64,000 nucleotides of DNA from Euptelea pleiosperma (taxonomy: Eukaryota > Streptophyta > Magnoliopsida > Ranunculales > Eupteleaceae), in contig CM068542.1 of the NCBI GenBank assembly GCA_035048495.1, positions 42,127,109 through 42,191,108 of the forward strand, given 5' to 3'. Shown one piece after another: positions 63,101 to 64,000 of this stretch; the first letter of the stretch is position 1, and every line of letters starts with the position of its first letter. Below the pieces are notes generated by a model, which was not told the DNA's origin, did not search any database, and saw nothing but the letters and a program-made list of their open reading frames with translations. The translations under genes and the position numbers were made by a program.

Positions 63101-64000
63101 ATTGCACATTACATTCATATATCTATATAGGTGTGTATGTCACATATATACTATGAAACAAGGACACGAACACATCTGTCGATGTCCGACACGGATACGG
63201 AGTGTCAGACACGCTGACCCTCACAAACACAATACGTAGACACGTCTGTATAGTTCATTCTTTATGTTGAAAGATCTATCTTTTAAATACTTCAGTCCAT
63301 GTTAAGGATGCAATATAGAAAGAATGTATTTAAATTAAGCTGATAAACATTAAAATCAGATAAACCATATAAGGCGATCAAAAAGCATTCAAAAGTATAT
63401 TTATAATTTTGGAGATTAAAAGGAGAAAATCTTACAAGAAAAGAACCTCAAAATTAGTTCATAAAAAAAGAGCTTCAAAATTAGTGTGAAGATAATAGAT
63501 GTGGAATGTGTTGTTACCGAATAGCTCAATGTTTTAGGCAGATAGATTAAGAAATATTATGTGTGCTGACAACAAGTATAGATACATACCTGGACGACAC
63601 ACAAAATATCAGGAAGGTGATTTTTCGACTCATCAACCGGACCTGCACATAAAATAATAAGTGGCTGTCCATTTTACATGAACAAAATTAAAATTTGTTT
63701 AATATAGATTAGCCATACCAAGTAACACAAACAAGTGGTGTGCTGGAGCATCAGCCATTAATTGTAAGTCGTTGGGAGAATTTTTGTAGTGAGAAGCAAC
63801 ATAAAGGGCCATCATTCGCTGCAAGGACCAAATTGGCAAAGCATCAACTATATATTAACTATAAAAAAGATTTGGGATTTAAAATTCAACAGAAAGGACT
63901 ACATTGTTACCTGCAAAAATAACTCACTATCTTTGTGATAGGAGAAAAGAGTATCCCGATTAACATAGTAAAGATCACACTCACTTGGAGGAGGTAACCT
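48150..64000 (-). CDS. NAT10: RNA cytidine acetyltransferase NAT10/Kre33, C-terminal half
   Basis: ATP- and acetyl-CoA-dependent enzyme that makes N4-acetylcytidine in 18S rRNA and some tRNAs and supports small-subunit assembly in the nucleolus. Minus-strand exons in the window: 64000..63911, 63818..63719, 63642..63590, 56579..56403, 56312..56275, 53890..53797, 53402..53223, 53113..53005, 52923..52854, 52778..52631, 49237..49109, 48923..48798, 48558..48493, 48407..48150. They total 1638 nt, 545 aa plus stop, in frame throughout; the family is about 1000 aa, so the N-terminal and helicase parts lie beyond 64000. Visible: LPPPSECDLYYVNRDTLFSY, the GNAT core ARIVRIAVHPSAMR-LGYGSTAVELLTRYYEG with the acetyl-CoA-binding glycines, LYRFWRKHKFAPFYIGQ, the C-terminal RNA-binding region, and a Lys-rich tail ending NKKKKY (nucleolar signal). 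A 6.9-kb intron (56580-63589) holds a copia element. Confidence 0.95.
49238..49301. repeat. 29-bp direct duplication next to a NAT10 splice acceptor
   Basis: AGAATAGAAAATCATTAGCC occurs at 49242 and again at 49271, followed by near-identical TTTTTAAC/TATTTAAC. The left copy abuts the acceptor of the exon starting at 49237 (minus), so the acceptor's pyrimidine tract is part of the repeat. Confidence 0.75.
49425..49640 (+). mobile_element. RTE C-terminal fragment in a NAT10 intron
   Basis: GAGCGCTTTGGTGCAGGTTG, GAGAGGAAGGCCGAAAAGGA and AAAATAGGATTCATGTTCAC match the end region of the RTE copy at 23.2-23.4 kb. The GATGATG tail is missing. Only a few dozen codons are left. Confidence 0.6.
50857..51201. 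mobile_element. Intact foldback MITE (345 bp), reference copy
   Basis: The outer ends GGGCTCCGTTGACAG (50857-50871) and CTGTCAACGGAGCCC (51187-51201) are perfect inverted repeats, followed by TAAAATGACAGGG against CCCTGTCATTTTA. The inner arms share CTGTATGGATGTTTGTCC and CCCATGGTGGACCTACAAAC. It can fold nearly end to end. The central loop carries TTTGAGCAGTATTTGAGGTA. Same family as 11561-11899. No clear target duplication. Confidence 0.85.
51202..52630. other. Rest of a large NAT10 intron, AT-rich
   Basis: AT-rich intron sequence between exons 52631-52778 and 49109-49237. I see no coding frame with family resemblance and no defined element. Confidence 0.45.
54510..54666 (+). mobile_element. 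RTE 3' tail fragment in a NAT10 intron
   Basis: CGGAACAGGATTCAGGTGCC, CCCAATCCCAACTAGTTTGG and a GGATGATGATGATT end are the conserved RTE 3' end, as at 44108-44210 and 22240-23361. No frame kept. Confidence 0.6.
55636..55720 (+). repeat. tRNA-derived SINE head (possible)
   Basis: TAGTTCAATTGG (55645-55656) and GGTTCGATCC (55689-55698) fit the A and B boxes of an RNA polymerase III promoter, spaced as in a tRNA. The sequence does not fold into a clean tRNA acceptor stem, so a SINE 5' end is more likely than a tRNA gene. The 3' limit is not visible. It lies within a NAT10 intron. Confidence 0.45.
57493..60334 (-). pseudogene. Copia pol remnant (protease, integrase, RT, RNase H)
   Basis: Pieces in broken frames: protease WVIDSGASAHM (about 60240); integrase zinc region HWHFHLGHLSLFELRQL and CEACQLG (59674-60021); integrase core end VAECKHCHILDVARTLMF (59412 down), where a frame break separates it from the upstream QNG; reverse transcriptase LRKAINGMKQPPRAWF and VYADDIIIT with the catalytic YADD kept (58014-58247); RNase H side KLIYLTITRPDIIFAVG and GFSDADWVGS (57493-57789). 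Many stops and frameshifts. Confidence 0.85.
60338..61336 (-). pseudogene. Copia gag remnant
   Basis: It begins with ATG at 61336-61334 and reads KLNGTNYL, the usual copia gag start, then meets an in-frame TAG at 61237-61235 where a Leu or other residue would be expected. It continues WSHSVEVFLCAKKK, AKQIWNALKELYSHDKNVSR (UBN2-type gag) and a CCHC zinc knuckle CTYCGYNGHTENSC near 60520-60560, preceded by a Gly/Arg-rich stretch. It ends upstream of the protease piece. Confidence 0.82.
62309..62709. mobile_element. hAT-like MITE (401 bp) beside the copia LTR
   Basis: The ends TAGGGGTGTTAATGGACC and GGCCCATTAGCACTCTTA are inverted repeats, a terminal motif common in plant hAT MITEs. The flanks share TATGAA (62303-62308 and 62710-62715); a full 8-bp duplication is not clean. 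The interior is rich in CCCAGGC and GGGCC motifs and non-coding. It lies in a NAT10 intron, 27 bp from the LTR end. Confidence 0.65.

Noticed and set aside
1..64000. CRISPR array or bacterial operons
   Set aside because: Tandem repeats found are long (29-249 bp units, two or three copies) without spacers, and genes have plant introns.

Overview
This is a nuclear window from a flowering plant. Protein genes are split by GT-AG introns, the proteins are plant-type (chloroplast IscA/SufA, a DUF1995 chloroplast protein, the plant mitochondrial ATP synthase 24 kDa subunit, NAT10), and LTR, LINE, RTE, hAT and PIF-like elements fill introns and spacers. The sequence does not fix the species. Strongly transposon-inflated introns with little repeat-free spacer would fit an early-diverging eudicot or a magnoliid, but that is a guess.

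Layout. 1-3189: spacer with a possible last exon of a Rab-type gene (1248-1311, weak) and foldback MITEs. 3190-9222 (+): chloroplast IscA/SufA (CPISCA), 3 exons; intron 1 carries a complete TRIM, intron 2 an inverted pair of MITEs and a small hAT MITE. 9223-12849: spacer packed with foldback MITEs up to about 140 bp from the next start codon. 12850-24667 (+): 9-exon DUF1995 chloroplast protein, with a hAT MITE nested in a PIF/Harbinger-like MITE (intron 1) and two RTE fragments (introns 5 and 6). 26034-45851 (+): MGP1, mitochondrial ATP synthase 24 kDa (FAd) subunit, 7 exons; its 10.8-kb intron 3 holds a full-length but decayed L1-type LINE with an 11-bp target duplication and an 847-bp hAT element; intron 6 has a second TRIM. 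48150-64000 (-): the C-terminal 545 codons of RNA cytidine acetyltransferase (NAT10/Kre33), 14 exons, 5' end beyond the window; one 6.9-kb intron contains a one-LTR Ty1/copia element and a hAT MITE.

The four host genes are housekeeping genes: Fe-S cluster delivery and a probable photosystem-related factor in plastids, ATP synthase in mitochondria, and ac4C modification of rRNA/tRNA in the nucleolus. They are not an operon. CpIscA, DUF1995 and MGP1 run in the same direction; NAT10 converges on MGP1. Every exon junction I assigned keeps the reading frame, so all four look functional despite the transposon load.

The main novelty is in the mobile-element record: a two-member TRIM family, several insertions with readable target duplications, a nested retrotransposon-in-retrotransposon with a perfect 13-bp duplication, and a family of hairpin MITEs clustered just upstream of a gene. 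I saw no CRISPR array, bacterial operon or obvious new enzymatic system.
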